A stretch of DNA of 40,094 bases, taken from NCBI GenBank assembly GCA_049589355.1, contig JBAWAP010000087.1, positions 1 through 40,094 on the forward strand, written 5' to 3'. This DNA comes from JBAWAP01 sp049589355. Lineage in GTDB: Bacteria; Chloroflexota; Anaerolineae; VGOG01. The notes beneath the pieces were generated by a model, which did no database searches, was not told the DNA's origin, and saw nothing but the letters and a program-made list of their open reading frames with translations. Of the stretch, positions 33,031 to 40,094 are shown piece after piece. Position 1 is the first letter of the stretch. Every line of letters begins with the position of its first letter. Both the position numbers and the translations under genes were made by a program.

Positions 33031-33742
33031 TGCTTTACACGACACCACCTACGTGGTTCTCGAGGGGCGGGAGAGCTCTGTTCTGATTGATTGCGGGGGC
33101 AGCCCATTGCATAAGCTACAGGTGGTCGGAGTCGGTCTCGATTCCCTCGACTACCTCATCGTCACTCACCACCACCCCGAGCACATCTACGGCGTGCCCG
33201 TCCTTTTGCTAGGTCTATGGCTCTATGGCCGCCAGGAGCCATTTCACATCTTCGGACCTCAAAGGAGCGTAGCCGCCCTTGCCTCAATCATGGATTCGCT
33301 GGAATGGCAGGACTGGCCCTGTACGCTGCCCGTTGTCTTCCACGAGGTGGAGATGAGGGAAGGATATAGAGTCATCGAGTCGCCCGAGTTTGAGATCACC
33401 ACTGCGCCAGTGGAACATTCGATTCCCACTGTTGCCGTAAAGATGATGTCCAAGGAGACCGGTAGGGCCATCGTCTACTCCAGCGACACTGAACCTTGTG
33501 AAGCATTGGTCAGGCTGGCCCAAGGAGTGGACATCCTCATTCACGAAGGCACTGGGGACTATGCGGGGCATTCGACCCCCGCTCAGGCGGGAGCGATGGC
33601 TGAGCGGTGTGGTGCGGGCAAGCTAGTGCTCATCCACTTCCCGGTCTTGGGGAGCGATCTCGGGGCTTGGCGGCGGGCAGCCGAGGCTGAGTTCAACGGC
33701 CCTGTGGAACTGGCCGAGGACTTCGCCGTTTATCACCTTTAA
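32987..33742 (+). CDS. Metallo-beta-lactamase-fold hydrolase, RNase Z-like
   Basis: This 251-residue protein has the lactamase fold order: LIILGSAAALPD, DYLIVTHHHPEHIYGVP, VEHSIPTVAVKM, YSSDTEPCE, DILIHEGTG and KLVLIHFPV. The metal motif HxHxDH appears as HHHPEH, with Glu for Asp. The arrangement matches RNase Z/ElaC relatives (SSDTxP and HxxT-like). Function could be tRNA 3' processing or phosphodiesterase activity on a small molecule. GGGGAGG precedes the ATG. It is the last gene of the operon. Confidence 0.8.
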   Translation: MARLIILGSAAALPDALHDTTYVVLEGRESSVLIDCGGSPLHKLQVVGVGLDSLDYLIVTHHHPEHIYGVPVLLLGLWLYGRQEPFHIFGPQRSVAALASIMDSLEWQDWPCTLPVVFHEVEMREGYRVIESPEFEITTAPVEHSIPTVAVKMMSKETGRAIVYSSDTEPCEALVRLAQGVDILIHEGTGDYAGHSTPAQAGAMAERCGAGKLVLIHFPVLGSDLGAWRRAAEAEFNGPVELAEDFAVYHL

Positions 33743-33778
33743 GGTACGGATAGCATGGAATAGGGCGTGACGAAGAAC

Positions 33779-33806
33779 GCCGCCTGGGCTATGGCCAGGC
33801 GGCTTC
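33779..33806. terminator. Hairpin terminator between convergent genes
   Basis: GCCGCCTGG (33779-33787) pairs with CCAGGCGGC (33795-33803), loop GCTATGG, followed on plus by TTCTC and flanked on minus by TTCTTCG. It lies between the lipid operon and the DUF1028 gene. Confidence 0.7.
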
Positions 33807-33811
33807 TCACT

Positions 33812-34702
33812 TCATCCAGTGCCCCTCTTCCGGCGCATGAATTCCAGAACTACTCGGTCTATGTAGGCTCCTTCCTGCCAGCGTTCCTCCAGGTTCTCGA
33901 TGGCAGAGAAATCGAAGAGGGCTTTCCTGGTGGTTTCGTCGTAGAGGCCGTTGATCTCGCCGCTGTAGTAGCCCAGCTCGGAGAGGATCTCCTGGACTTC
34001 ACGGGCCACTTCCTCCTCCAGGGGCAGCAGGTCCTCCGGTTTGCCCTTGAAGAAGTACAGTTTGTAGAGCTCCAGCAGTCGTTTCAACTCCTGGATGGGC
34101 GTGGGGTGGTCGTCAACCCGCAAGTCCACGTAGCGGTCGTTGAAGCCACCGTAGCCGCCCTTCTCCCGAACCACTAAAAGGGCCGCTGACTGTCGCCCCC
34201 GCCTGTCCCCGCCGGCTTCCTGTCCGGCCTCCAGAGCAGCCACCAGACGGTCGGCCAGCTCACCCTCGCTGTCCTCAAAAACCCGGGCCATGGCCTGCAC
34301 GGTCTCCTCGCTCACCAGGATATTGCCCTGGCAGGCAAAGCCCTCCCCCACGATGTGGCCGGCCCACGCGAAGCACTCCTTGCCGGTGTAGGCGGCAGCA
34401 TTTCCGTGGGCATCTACCATGCCGGCCTGACGCCGGTCACGCCCCTCGTCGGCCTCGACCAGCTTCTCCAGCGCCTCTTGCGCTGACAACCCCTCGGCCA
34501 TTAGCCTCAGCCCCTCAGAGCCATAGGTGGTGTTGGCCCAGGACTGGGTGGCGACGGCTCCCACCCCGGCCTTAGCCCAGGGCACCACCGCTCCCACGGA
34601 CAGGAACTTGGACTGCACAGCCACTCCCAGATCGCCGTTTTCAGGGTCATAGGCGACGATGGAGAAGGTAGCTACCAATTTTTCTCGCTTGTAAGTTGTC
34701 AC
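33812..34702 (-). CDS. DUF1028 protein with a C-terminal peptidoglycan-binding-like domain
   Basis: This 296-residue protein begins ATFSIVAYDPENGDLGVAVQ, with GVGAVATQSWANTTYG, HIVGEGFACQGNIL and GGDRRGRQSAALLVV, the DUF1028 (Ntn-hydrolase-like) pattern. Residues about 225-280 (VQEILSELGYYSGEINGLYD, then ETTRKALFDF) look like a PG_binding_1 domain. I choose the GTG at 34702 with AGGAGG six bases before it; the ATG at 34720 lies inside that ribosome site. There is no signal peptide. The biochemical role is unknown. Confidence 0.85.
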   Translation of the reverse strand: MTTYKREKLVATFSIVAYDPENGDLGVAVQSKFLSVGAVVPWAKAGVGAVATQSWANTTYGSEGLRLMAEGLSAQEALEKLVEADEGRDRRQAGMVDAHGNAAAYTGKECFAWAGHIVGEGFACQGNILVSEETVQAMARVFEDSEGELADRLVAALEAGQEAGGDRRGRQSAALLVVREKGGYGGFNDRYVDLRVDDHPTPIQELKRLLELYKLYFFKGKPEDLLPLEEEVAREVQEILSELGYYSGEINGLYDETTRKALFDFSAIENLEERWQEGAYIDRVVLEFMRRKRGTG

Positions 34703-34791
34703 GGGAATCCTCCTTTGCATGACGTATAGGCTTGTGCTATACTTACAGGTGTCCCTATTTTACGCCAAGAAGGAGAAAGAGGCAAGTCAAC

Positions 34792-34862
34792 CGTGATGCG
34801 TAAAACGTGATGCGTGAAAATAGCCTGTCCACGTATCACGTATCACGGATCACGCTTCACGC
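34792..34862. repeat. Iterated CGTGATGCGTG palindrome
   Basis: Units of CGTGATGCGT and their complement CACGTATCACG alternate; ACGTGATGCGTG (34805-34816) pairs with 34830-34841 at 11 of 12 positions. It lies between the divergent DUF1028 and amidohydrolase genes. A weaker related segment (ACGTGAAACGTCAAGCGTGA) follows the amidohydrolase stop at about 36300. Confidence 0.75.
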
Positions 34863-34943
34863 AGAATCTTTGCAACAGCAAGCCTCAAAGTTTCAGGTTT
34901 GTTTCGTGCGATCCTGAACCATGACAGAAGGGAGAAATCACCG

Positions 34944-36305
34944 ATGTCTACCTTGCTAGTCAAAAACGCGACCCTGCTGGTCACCATGGACGAGAGGAGG
35001 CGGCGCATTGAGGATGGGGGTATCTTCGTGCGGGATAACGTCATCGAAGCAGCGGGGCCGACAGGGAAGTTGCCGCAGGAGGCCGACCAGGTTATAGATG
35101 CCTCAGGCATGATCGTCCTGCCGGGGCTGGTGAACACCCACCATCACCTCTACCAGACCCTGACCCGCGCCCTGCCTGCCGTCCAGAACGTCGAGCTTTT
35201 CGATTGGCTGCGCACCCTGTATCCCATTTGGGCGGAGCTTACCGGGGAAGCCGTTTACGTCAGCGCGCTGGTGGGCCTGGCTGAGCTCATTCTCTCCGGT
35301 TGCACCACCACCACCGATCATCTGTATCTCTTTCCCAACGACGTTTCGCTGGATGACGAGATCCGCGCCGCTCGCGAGTTGGGCATCCGCTTCCATCCCT
35401 GCCGGGGCAGCATGTCGCTGGGCCGGTCCCAGGGAGGCCTGCCGCCAGACCGGGTTGTCCAAAGCGAAGAGGAGATCCTGGCCGACTGCCAGCGGGTCAT
35501 TGAGGAGCATCACGATCCGGAACCCTACTCGATGTGCCGCATCGTCCTGGCTCCCTGTTCCCCCTTCTCGGTGACGCCGGAGCTGATGAGGGAGTCGGCG
35601 GCCCTGGCTCGCCGTCATGGCTTGCACCTCCACACTCACGTAGCCGAGACCCTGGACGAGGAGAGTTTCTGTCTGGGGAAATTCGGCTGCCGGCCGGTGG
35701 AGTACATGGAGAAGTTGGGCTGGGTGGGTCCTGACGTCTCCTATGTCCACGCCATATACCTTAACGGGGAGGAGATAGAACTCATGGCCGAGACAGGCAC
35801 TGGGGTGGCCCATTGTCCCAGCTCCAACATGCGCCTGGGCTCAGGGATAGCTCCCATCCGCGAGATGCTGGACGCGGGCGTCAGGGTGGGCCTGGCCGTG
35901 GACGGCAGCGCTTCCAACGATAGCTCCCATACGCTGGCCGAGATGCGCATGGCTATGCTCTTGCAGCGGGTTCAGAAGGGCGCTGGAGCGCTTACTGCTC
36001 AGGAGGCCGTGGAGATGGCCACCCTGGGCGGGGCTGCTGTCATGGGCCGCGAGGACATCGGCTCGCTGGAAGCGGGCAAGGCGGCCGATTTCATCGCCAT
36101 TGACCTGAACAGGCTGGAGTACGCGGGCGCCCTGCACGATCCTTTGGCGGTGCTGATCTTCTGTGCGCCAGTCAACGTGGACCTGTCGGTCATCAACGGT
36201 CGGATAGTGGTTGATGGTGGTCACCTGGTGGGTTTTGACCTGGGGGAGATCGTGGCCCGTCACAATCGGATCTCGCGGGAGATGTTGGAGAGGGCAACAA
36301 CGTGA
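34944..36305 (+). CDS. Amidohydrolase, 8-oxoguanine deaminase/chlorohydrolase type
   Basis: This 453-residue zinc amidohydrolase has GLVNTHHHLYQTLTRA (HxH metal site), LHLHTHVAETLDEE, the catalytic region VSYVHAIYLN, GVAHCPSSNMRLGSG and LAVDGSASNDSSH with the conserved Asp. DGSASNDSSH and the overall order match 8-oxoguanine deaminase and the related atrazine/cytosine-like deaminases of COG0402. It would deaminate a purine or triazine base in the cytoplasm. The start at 34944 has AGAAGGGAG upstream; a frame to 34899 is longer but lacks a ribosome site. Substrate not certain. Confidence 0.87.
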   Translation: MSTLLVKNATLLVTMDERRRRIEDGGIFVRDNVIEAAGPTGKLPQEADQVIDASGMIVLPGLVNTHHHLYQTLTRALPAVQNVELFDWLRTLYPIWAELTGEAVYVSALVGLAELILSGCTTTTDHLYLFPNDVSLDDEIRAARELGIRFHPCRGSMSLGRSQGGLPPDRVVQSEEEILADCQRVIEEHHDPEPYSMCRIVLAPCSPFSVTPELMRESAALARRHGLHLHTHVAETLDEESFCLGKFGCRPVEYMEKLGWVGPDVSYVHAIYLNGEEIELMAETGTGVAHCPSSNMRLGSGIAPIREMLDAGVRVGLAVDGSASNDSSHTLAEMRMAMLLQRVQKGAGALTAQEAVEMATLGGAAVMGREDIGSLEAGKAADFIAIDLNRLEYAGALHDPLAVLIFCAPVNVDLSVINGRIVVDGGHLVGFDLGEIVARHNRISREMLERATT

Positions 36306-36337
36306 AACGTCAAGCGTGAGATGAAAGAGGGCGTTGG

Positions 36338-36715
36338 ATGAGAGGAGCTAGAAAGAGATTGGGCCAGCGGGGCGAGGATTTGGCGGTGGCCCATTTGGAA
36401 GAGCTGGGCTACGTCGTGCGCGAGCGCAACTGGCGCTGCCCGACAGGCGAGATAGACATCGTGGCCGAGGATGGCGGCTGCCTGGTCTTCGTCGAGGTGC
36501 GCACCCGGCGAGGCCGAAAGTACGGTACTCCTGAGGAGTCGGTGACGCCAGCCAAGCAGGCCAAGCTGGTGGAAGTGGCTCAGACCTATCTGCAGGACCA
36601 CAGTTGGGACGGCGATTGGCGTATTGACGTGGTGGCGGTGGAGATGGCTTCTCGCGGCAAGTTGTTGCGGGTGGAGCTAATAAAGAACGCGGTGACGGAC
36701 TGGGGGTTGCTATGA
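36338..36715 (+). CDS. yraN: YraN/UPF0102 family endonuclease-like protein
   Basis: This 125-residue protein has GQRGEDLAVAHLEELGYVV, RNWRCPTGEIDIVAEDG and LVFVEVRTRRG, the UPF0102 restriction-endonuclease-like core with GEIDxVAxD and VEVK/R catalytic positions. Family members are thought to process DNA; the exact role is unknown. Its stop overlaps the ABC gene by four bases. Confidence 0.93.
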   Translation: MRGARKRLGQRGEDLAVAHLEELGYVVRERNWRCPTGEIDIVAEDGGCLVFVEVRTRRGRKYGTPEESVTPAKQAKLVEVAQTYLQDHSWDGDWRIDVVAVEMASRGKLLRVELIKNAVTDWGLL

Positions 36716-37866
36716 CTCAGGTACGCTTGGAGAACGTGACCAAAGTCTTCCCGATAGAGGACCAGGTTCTAGCCAGCATCAAGGAGTTCGGGCGGGCGTT
36801 GAGCAGGGGGGCGAAGGAGCTCGCGGGCGATAAAGCTGGGATCAAGGCCCTGGACAAGGTCAACCTGCTCATTCGCCACGGTGAGACCATGAGCCTGATC
36901 GGCCCGACGGCTTGCGGCAAGACCACCCTTCTCAGGGTCATAGCGGGGCTGATCGCGCCCGACGAGGGCGTTGTCTACTTCGATGGCCAGGACGTAACCA
37001 AGATGCCGCCGCGTGAGCGGAACATCGGCATGGTCTTTCAGAATTATGCTCTCTATCCCCACCTGACTTCCTTGGAGAACCTGGCCTTTTCCTTCATCGT
37101 GCACCAGCGGGAGGAGGAGATTCCCGAGCGGGTGAGGGTTACCTCCCAGATCATGGGCGTGGGCTTCGATAAACTACTGGGCCAGATGCCGCGTACCCTC
37201 TCCGATGGGGAGAAACAGCGAGTGGCGGTCGCTCGCTGCATCATCCGCGAGCCCCGCGTCTTCCTCTTCGATGAGCCCCTCTCCAACTTGGACGCCAAGC
37301 TCAGGTCCCAGACCAGGGTGGAGATCAAGCGCCTCCTCAGGCGTTTCCGCATCACCAGTGTCTACGCCACCCACGACCAGGCCGAAGCCCTTGCCCTGGC
37401 TGACCGCCTGGCTGTGATGAACGAGGGGCGCATCGAGCAGGTGGGCACTCACGGGGAGATCTACAATTGGCCCGTTAACGTGTTCGTGGCGGGGTTCGTA
37501 GGCACGCCGGCCATGAACTTCTTCCGTGGGCGGGTGGAGGAAGGGGGACTGCGCTTAGCTGACTTCAACCTGCCCTTCTTGCCGCATTTGAAGACGAGAC
37601 TGCAGCCTGGCCAGGAGGTGATCCTGGGTGTTCGCCCTGAGCACATCACTATCTGTACGGAGGGGCTCTTGCGAGCTCAGGTGGAGGAAGTCGAGCCCTG
37701 GGTGACCGAGCGCGCTCAGATCATTCACATCCGGCTCGATGGGAGCACCTGCGTGGTCAGGGCAGGGGCCGAGGTGCCGCTGAGGCCTGGCGATTTTGTG
37801 TCCCTGCGTTTTGATGAGGAGCGGCTGCACCTCTTTGATGCTCAGACTGGGAGGAGGTTAAGCTGA
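36712..37866 (+). CDS. Orphan MalK/UgpC-type ABC ATPase
   Basis: This 384-residue ATPase has Walker A GPTACGKTT, Q-loop VFQNYALYPHLT, signature LSDGEKQRVAVAR, Walker B VFLFDEPLSNLDAKLR and the switch histidine in ATHDQAEA. A C-terminal TOBE-like domain has VILGVRPEHI. The usual GPSGCGKT and LSGGQRQR are altered (Thr-Ala in the P-loop, Asp and Glu in the signature). An N-terminal insertion of about 25 residues (residues 15-45) precedes the P-loop. No permease or binding protein is in the window, so it probably energises carbohydrate-type permeases encoded elsewhere. Confidence 0.88.
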   Translation: MTQVRLENVTKVFPIEDQVLASIKEFGRALSRGAKELAGDKAGIKALDKVNLLIRHGETMSLIGPTACGKTTLLRVIAGLIAPDEGVVYFDGQDVTKMPPRERNIGMVFQNYALYPHLTSLENLAFSFIVHQREEEIPERVRVTSQIMGVGFDKLLGQMPRTLSDGEKQRVAVARCIIREPRVFLFDEPLSNLDAKLRSQTRVEIKRLLRRFRITSVYATHDQAEALALADRLAVMNEGRIEQVGTHGEIYNWPVNVFVAGFVGTPAMNFFRGRVEEGGLRLADFNLPFLPHLKTRLQPGQEVILGVRPEHITICTEGLLRAQVEEVEPWVTERAQIIHIRLDGSTCVVRAGAEVPLRPGDFVSLRFDEERLHLFDAQTGRRLS

Positions 37867-37922
37867 GCCCAATAGCACTAACTTTTCAGGCTGCTGAAAG
37901 TGGCTCGGAATCGCCCCTAGCC

Positions 37923-38060
37923 GCCCGACGATGAAGTCGTCGGGCTACGGAGCAGCGGGTGATAAATCACCCTTGAATGGTGGTTTCCTCAATGTTACGG
38001 GGGGATAAGCCCGATTTCATCGGGCGCTGTTTCGTAGCACGGGCACTTCATGCCCGTGCT
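37923..38060. repeat. Cluster of four palindromic hairpins
   Basis: Four perfect stems lie in a row: GCCCGACGA (37923-37931)/37937-37945, GGGTGAT (37957-37963)/37966-37972, GCCCGAT (38009-38015)/38019-38025 and AGCACGGGCA (38036-38045)/38051-38060. Three have a loop containing TTCA or TGAA. The last two lie within the 3' end of the minus-strand gene and are translated as its tail. Confidence 0.7.
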
Positions 38061-38519
38061 CGGCTCGGCGGTGCACAAGTCACTGACGGCGTGGATTGAA
38101 AAGGGGTACTTGAGGTCCTCTTGCATAGGAACACGATAGCCTCTCCGTGCCAGGAGAAGGTAAGCATGGGCTTTGCGCACCATCAGCCGGCCATAGACAT
38201 CGAGCAGGTCTTGCAGGCGAGCATGCTCGGCGGGTGTCAGTTCGCTGGCTCCCTGGCGATCCAGCAACTCGTGCATCTGCGCCTGTTCAACTGGATTCAT
38301 CGTCGCGCGCGCTTCTCGCCAGAGAGAAGCATCATCAAGGCTGGCCAGCTTGGCCAGCTCAGCCGCCTCTGTCGGCGAAACATCATCGAGAGGTGGTAGC
38401 GTGCGGGCGAGGCTGTCCGTGAGAAGGGCCTCCAACGGCTGTTTGGTCGCTTCAGCTACCTGACGAGCAGAGCGATAAAGTGGCTCAGGAAGTTTGAGAG
38501 TAACAGTTTGCGTGGTCAT
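37995..38519 (-). CDS. Ribbon-helix-helix/antitoxin-like protein of unknown function
   Basis: This 174-residue protein begins TVTLKLPEPLYRSARQVAEA, a ribbon-helix-helix-like strand and helix, followed by DSLARTLPPLDD and a helical middle (LDDASLWREARATM, AEHARLQDLLDVYGRLMVRKAHAYLLLARRG). This layout is like many CopG/antitoxin-type proteins but no toxin gene is adjacent. I prefer the ATG at 38519, five bases after the GGGGGAA tract; an ATG at 38522 is equally in frame. The last 20 or so residues are encoded by palindromic repeats, so the C-terminus may be an acquired tail. Confidence 0.65.
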   Translation of the reverse strand: MTTQTVTLKLPEPLYRSARQVAEATKQPLEALLTDSLARTLPPLDDVSPTEAAELAKLASLDDASLWREARATMNPVEQAQMHELLDRQGASELTPAEHARLQDLLDVYGRLMVRKAHAYLLLARRGYRVPMQEDLKYPFSIHAVSDLCTAEPSTGMKCPCYETAPDEIGLIPP

Positions 38520-38608
38520 CATTTCCCCCTGCAGGCATGACGCCGATCTATCCAATGCTAACACCATTTTAGCATAAACTCGCAGAATAGGCAATTGGCA
38601 GGTTGACG

Positions 38609-39622
38609 ATGAAACACAGGACTTCACCAAAGCAATCTCCCGATTTTCGATTTTCGATTGCCGATTTTGGATTCAGGAATTCGGAAATCGAAAATCGCAA
38701 ATCGGAAATTCTGGTTGTCATCGTTGGGCCGACGGCGGTGGGAAAGACACGGCTGGCGTTGCGCCTGGCTCAGGAGTTCGACGGCGAGATCGTCTCCGCT
38801 GACTCCCGCCAGGTCTATCGGGGCATGGACATCGGCACGGCCAAGCCAACCCTGGAGGAGCGCCGCCGCGTGCCCCATCACCTGATAGATGTGATCGCTC
38901 CCGACGAGGCCTTCACCCTGGCCCAATATCAGGAGCTTGCCTATCGTACCATAGACGATGTTTTAGCCCGAAGCAAGGTCCCTTTCCTGGTAGGGGGCAC
39001 TGGGCAGTACGTGAGAGCGGTGGTGGAGGGGTGGGGCATCCCCAGGGTTCCGCCCAACGAGGAGTTGCGGGCGGAGTTCTATCGCCAGGCGGAGATCGAA
39101 GGGGAAGAGGTCCTCCATGCCCGCCTGCGGGAGGTGGACCCGGTAGCTGCTCAGCGGATTGATCCCTGCAACGTGCGGCGTGTGGTTCGTGCCCTGGAGG
39201 TCTATCTGGAGACGGGTCAGCCCATTTCTGAGCTGCAGCGCAAAAAACCGCCGCCTTTTCGCATCCTGCAGATCGGCCTGACCATAGAACGTCAGGAACT
39301 CTACCGGCGCATTGATGAGCGGGTGGACAGGATGATCGAGGGTGGGCTGGTGGAGGAGGTCAGGGGACTGGTTGAGCGAGGGTATAGCTATGAACTGCCC
39401 TCCATGTCGGGGTTGGGGTATCAACAGATGGGCCTGTACCTGCGAGGCCAGGTCAGCCTGGAGGAGGCCGTTCAGCTCATCAAGCATCACACCCGCCGCT
39501 TCGTGCGCCACCAGTATAACTGGTTTCGCCTGGACGACAAAGCCATTCGGTGGTTTGATGTCCTCGGTAATCCTTACGGGGAAATCCGGGAGCTTGTGGC
39601 GTCGTTCCTTGAAGCAGCTTAA
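38609..39622 (+). CDS. miaA: tRNA dimethylallyltransferase MiaA with a repeat-derived N-terminal extension
   Basis: This enzyme transfers a dimethylallyl group to A37 of tRNAs reading UNN codons. The P-loop is VIVGPTAVGKTRLALRL, then EIVSADSRQVYRGMDIGTAKP, HHLIDVIAPDEAFTLAQY, LVGGTGQYVRAVVEG and the C-terminal RFVRHQYNWFR. The protein is 337 residues. Normal MiaA starts a few residues before the P-loop; here about 30 extra residues precede it, and residues about 11-33 are encoded by an iterated palindrome (38640-38705). The ATG at 38609 is the only ATG in frame before the core; no start codon lies between the repeat and the P-loop apart from CTG. Confidence 0.93.
   Translation: MKHRTSPKQSPDFRFSIADFGFRNSEIENRKSEILVVIVGPTAVGKTRLALRLAQEFDGEIVSADSRQVYRGMDIGTAKPTLEERRRVPHHLIDVIAPDEAFTLAQYQELAYRTIDDVLARSKVPFLVGGTGQYVRAVVEGWGIPRVPPNEELRAEFYRQAEIEGEEVLHARLREVDPVAAQRIDPCNVRRVVRALEVYLETGQPISELQRKKPPPFRILQIGLTIERQELYRRIDERVDRMIEGGLVEEVRGLVERGYSYELPSMSGLGYQQMGLYLRGQVSLEEAVQLIKHHTRRFVRHQYNWFRLDDKAIRWFDVLGNPYGEIRELVASFLEAA
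38640..38705. repeat. Iterated palindrome inserted in frame at the start of miaA
   Basis: The 20-base arm CCGATTTTCGATTTTCGATT (38640-38659) pairs with 38686-38705 at 19 of 20 positions around a 26-base centre. The unit (GATTTTCGATT) is shared with the repeat at 28955-29002. It is read in frame within miaA. Confidence 0.85.
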
Positions 39623-39746
39623 TCCTTCGAACCCTGATTGCACATAGGCAGGGCAACCGTGCCTCCACCATCGTTTTACCTCATCCATTCCCTTACGCAA
39701 AAATCAGGTTTTTCGAACTTCAAAAATCAGGGATTCCCTGATTGAC

Positions 39747-39888
39747 CAGTAGTTTTGCAGATTTTACAAATCGGCGAGCTCAGGCAGCAAAAACGCCCTT
39801 TCGGAGCCCCGGAAACCCCGATTTTGGTCAGCATTCGGACCATTTTGGTGCCCCAAACGGCCCAAATGTAAAAATTGCAAAACTACTG
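39747..39888. mobile_element. MITE-like element of 142 bp with 22-bp terminal inverted repeats
   Basis: CAGTAGTTTTGCAGATTTTACA (given by span 39747-39768) and its complement at 39867-39888 match at 20 of 22 positions. The element is flanked by the direct repeat ATTGAC (39741-39746 and 39889-39894); the shared sequence is CTGATTGAC if the last bases of the element are included. There is no coding frame of interest inside. This is the structure of a non-autonomous transposable element; the parent family is unknown. Confidence 0.75.
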
Positions 39889-39889
39889 A

Positions 39890-39919
39890 TTGACATCTCA
39901 TCTAACTTTATGGTATAAT
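39890..39919 (+). promoter_or_regulatory. Consensus promoter directly after the MITE-like element
   Basis: A perfect TTGACA (39890-39895) and a perfect TATAAT (39914-39919) are 18 bases apart. The -35 box lies within the target-site duplication. The transcript would run toward the window end; from 39920 to 40094 I see no convincing gene, only an open frame starting with an ATG at 40025. Confidence 0.75.
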
Positions 39920-40094
39920 ATTACTCATCGTTCGCTTATTTTTAGACCCAAATCTGAATTTAACCATAACATATAGTGTGGGAACAACTATCGGTACACA
40001 AGACGGATCGGAAAGTGTCTTTCCATGCTGTTCCAAGACGGCATTTTGCGGCATAGACCACAAGATGTTGTATGGTCTAATTCGGGAATACACA

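Noticed and set aside
40025..40094. An open frame starting with ATG near the window end on the plus strand
   Set aside because: Only 23 codons are visible and the ribosome site is weak; it cannot be told from chance, though it lies after a strong promoter.
1..40094. CRISPR array, prophage or rRNA operon
   Set aside because: I saw no regularly spaced direct repeats, no phage genes and no rRNA-like sequence. The repeats found are isolated palindromes.

Overview
The window (about 40 kb, GC-rich, no rRNA or tRNA seen) looks like the chromosome of an anaerobic, formate- or CO2-metabolising bacterium. The combination of a selenocysteine formate dehydrogenase, an HdrABC/MvhD module, many receiver/histidine-kinase proteins, PIM-type lipid genes and frequent intergenic palindromes fits a Chloroflexota (Anaerolineae/Dehalococcoidia-like) or similar deep-branching lineage. 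This assignment is inference; no phylogenetic marker was tested.

Layout. 1-600: the end of an unknown gene and a solo receiver protein. 605-4780 (minus): an Rrf2-type regulator, with a near-perfect promoter and operator, followed by pstS-pstC-pstA-pstB. 5080-9522 (minus): two paralogous receiver-plus-kinase proteins flanking a membrane sensor kinase. 9771-11057 (minus): a formate/nitrite channel (FNT family) fused to a receiver domain. 11289-14064 (minus): a NarL-type pair (GAF-GAF kinase and LuxR-type regulator). 14065-14638: a divergent control region with a repeated GAAATAC motif. 14639-23614 (plus): a small membrane protein, then hdrC-hdrB-hdrA-mvhD, an FdhB-like Fe-S protein, a hicB-hicA pair and fdhA. 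Both hdrA and fdhA are interrupted by an in-frame UGA at a selenocysteine site. 23816-25598: a frameshifted TauE/SafE transporter and fdhE. 25759-28932: a heme O synthase-like prenyltransferase, a tandem ACT protein, a sirtuin and endonuclease V. 29046-33742: an ArsR-type regulator, acyltransferase, PimA-like glycosyltransferase, CDP-alcohol phosphatidyltransferase, PlsC-like acyltransferase and a metallo-beta-lactamase-fold protein, probably a glycolipid operon. 33812-39622: a DUF1028 protein, an 8-oxoguanine deaminase-like amidohydrolase, yraN, an orphan ABC ATPase, a ribbon-helix-helix-like protein and miaA. 39747-39888: a MITE-like element beside a strong promoter.

How the genes work together. 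The central module would oxidise formate (or reduce CO2) at a Mo/W-selenocysteine centre and pass electrons through Fe-S proteins and MvhD to a flavin-based electron-bifurcating HdrA. This HdrA also carries an inserted GltD-like NAD(P)-binding flavoprotein. FdhE matures the dehydrogenase, and the FNT-receiver fusion offers a route to control formate flux across the membrane by phosphorylation. The adjacent two-component genes share a control region with the operon. The most notable items are the double-selenoprotein Hdr-Fdh operon with the HdrA/GltD fusion, the FNT-receiver fusion, the divergent operator array, the in-frame palindrome at the start of miaA, and the MITE whose target duplication contains the -35 box of a promoter.
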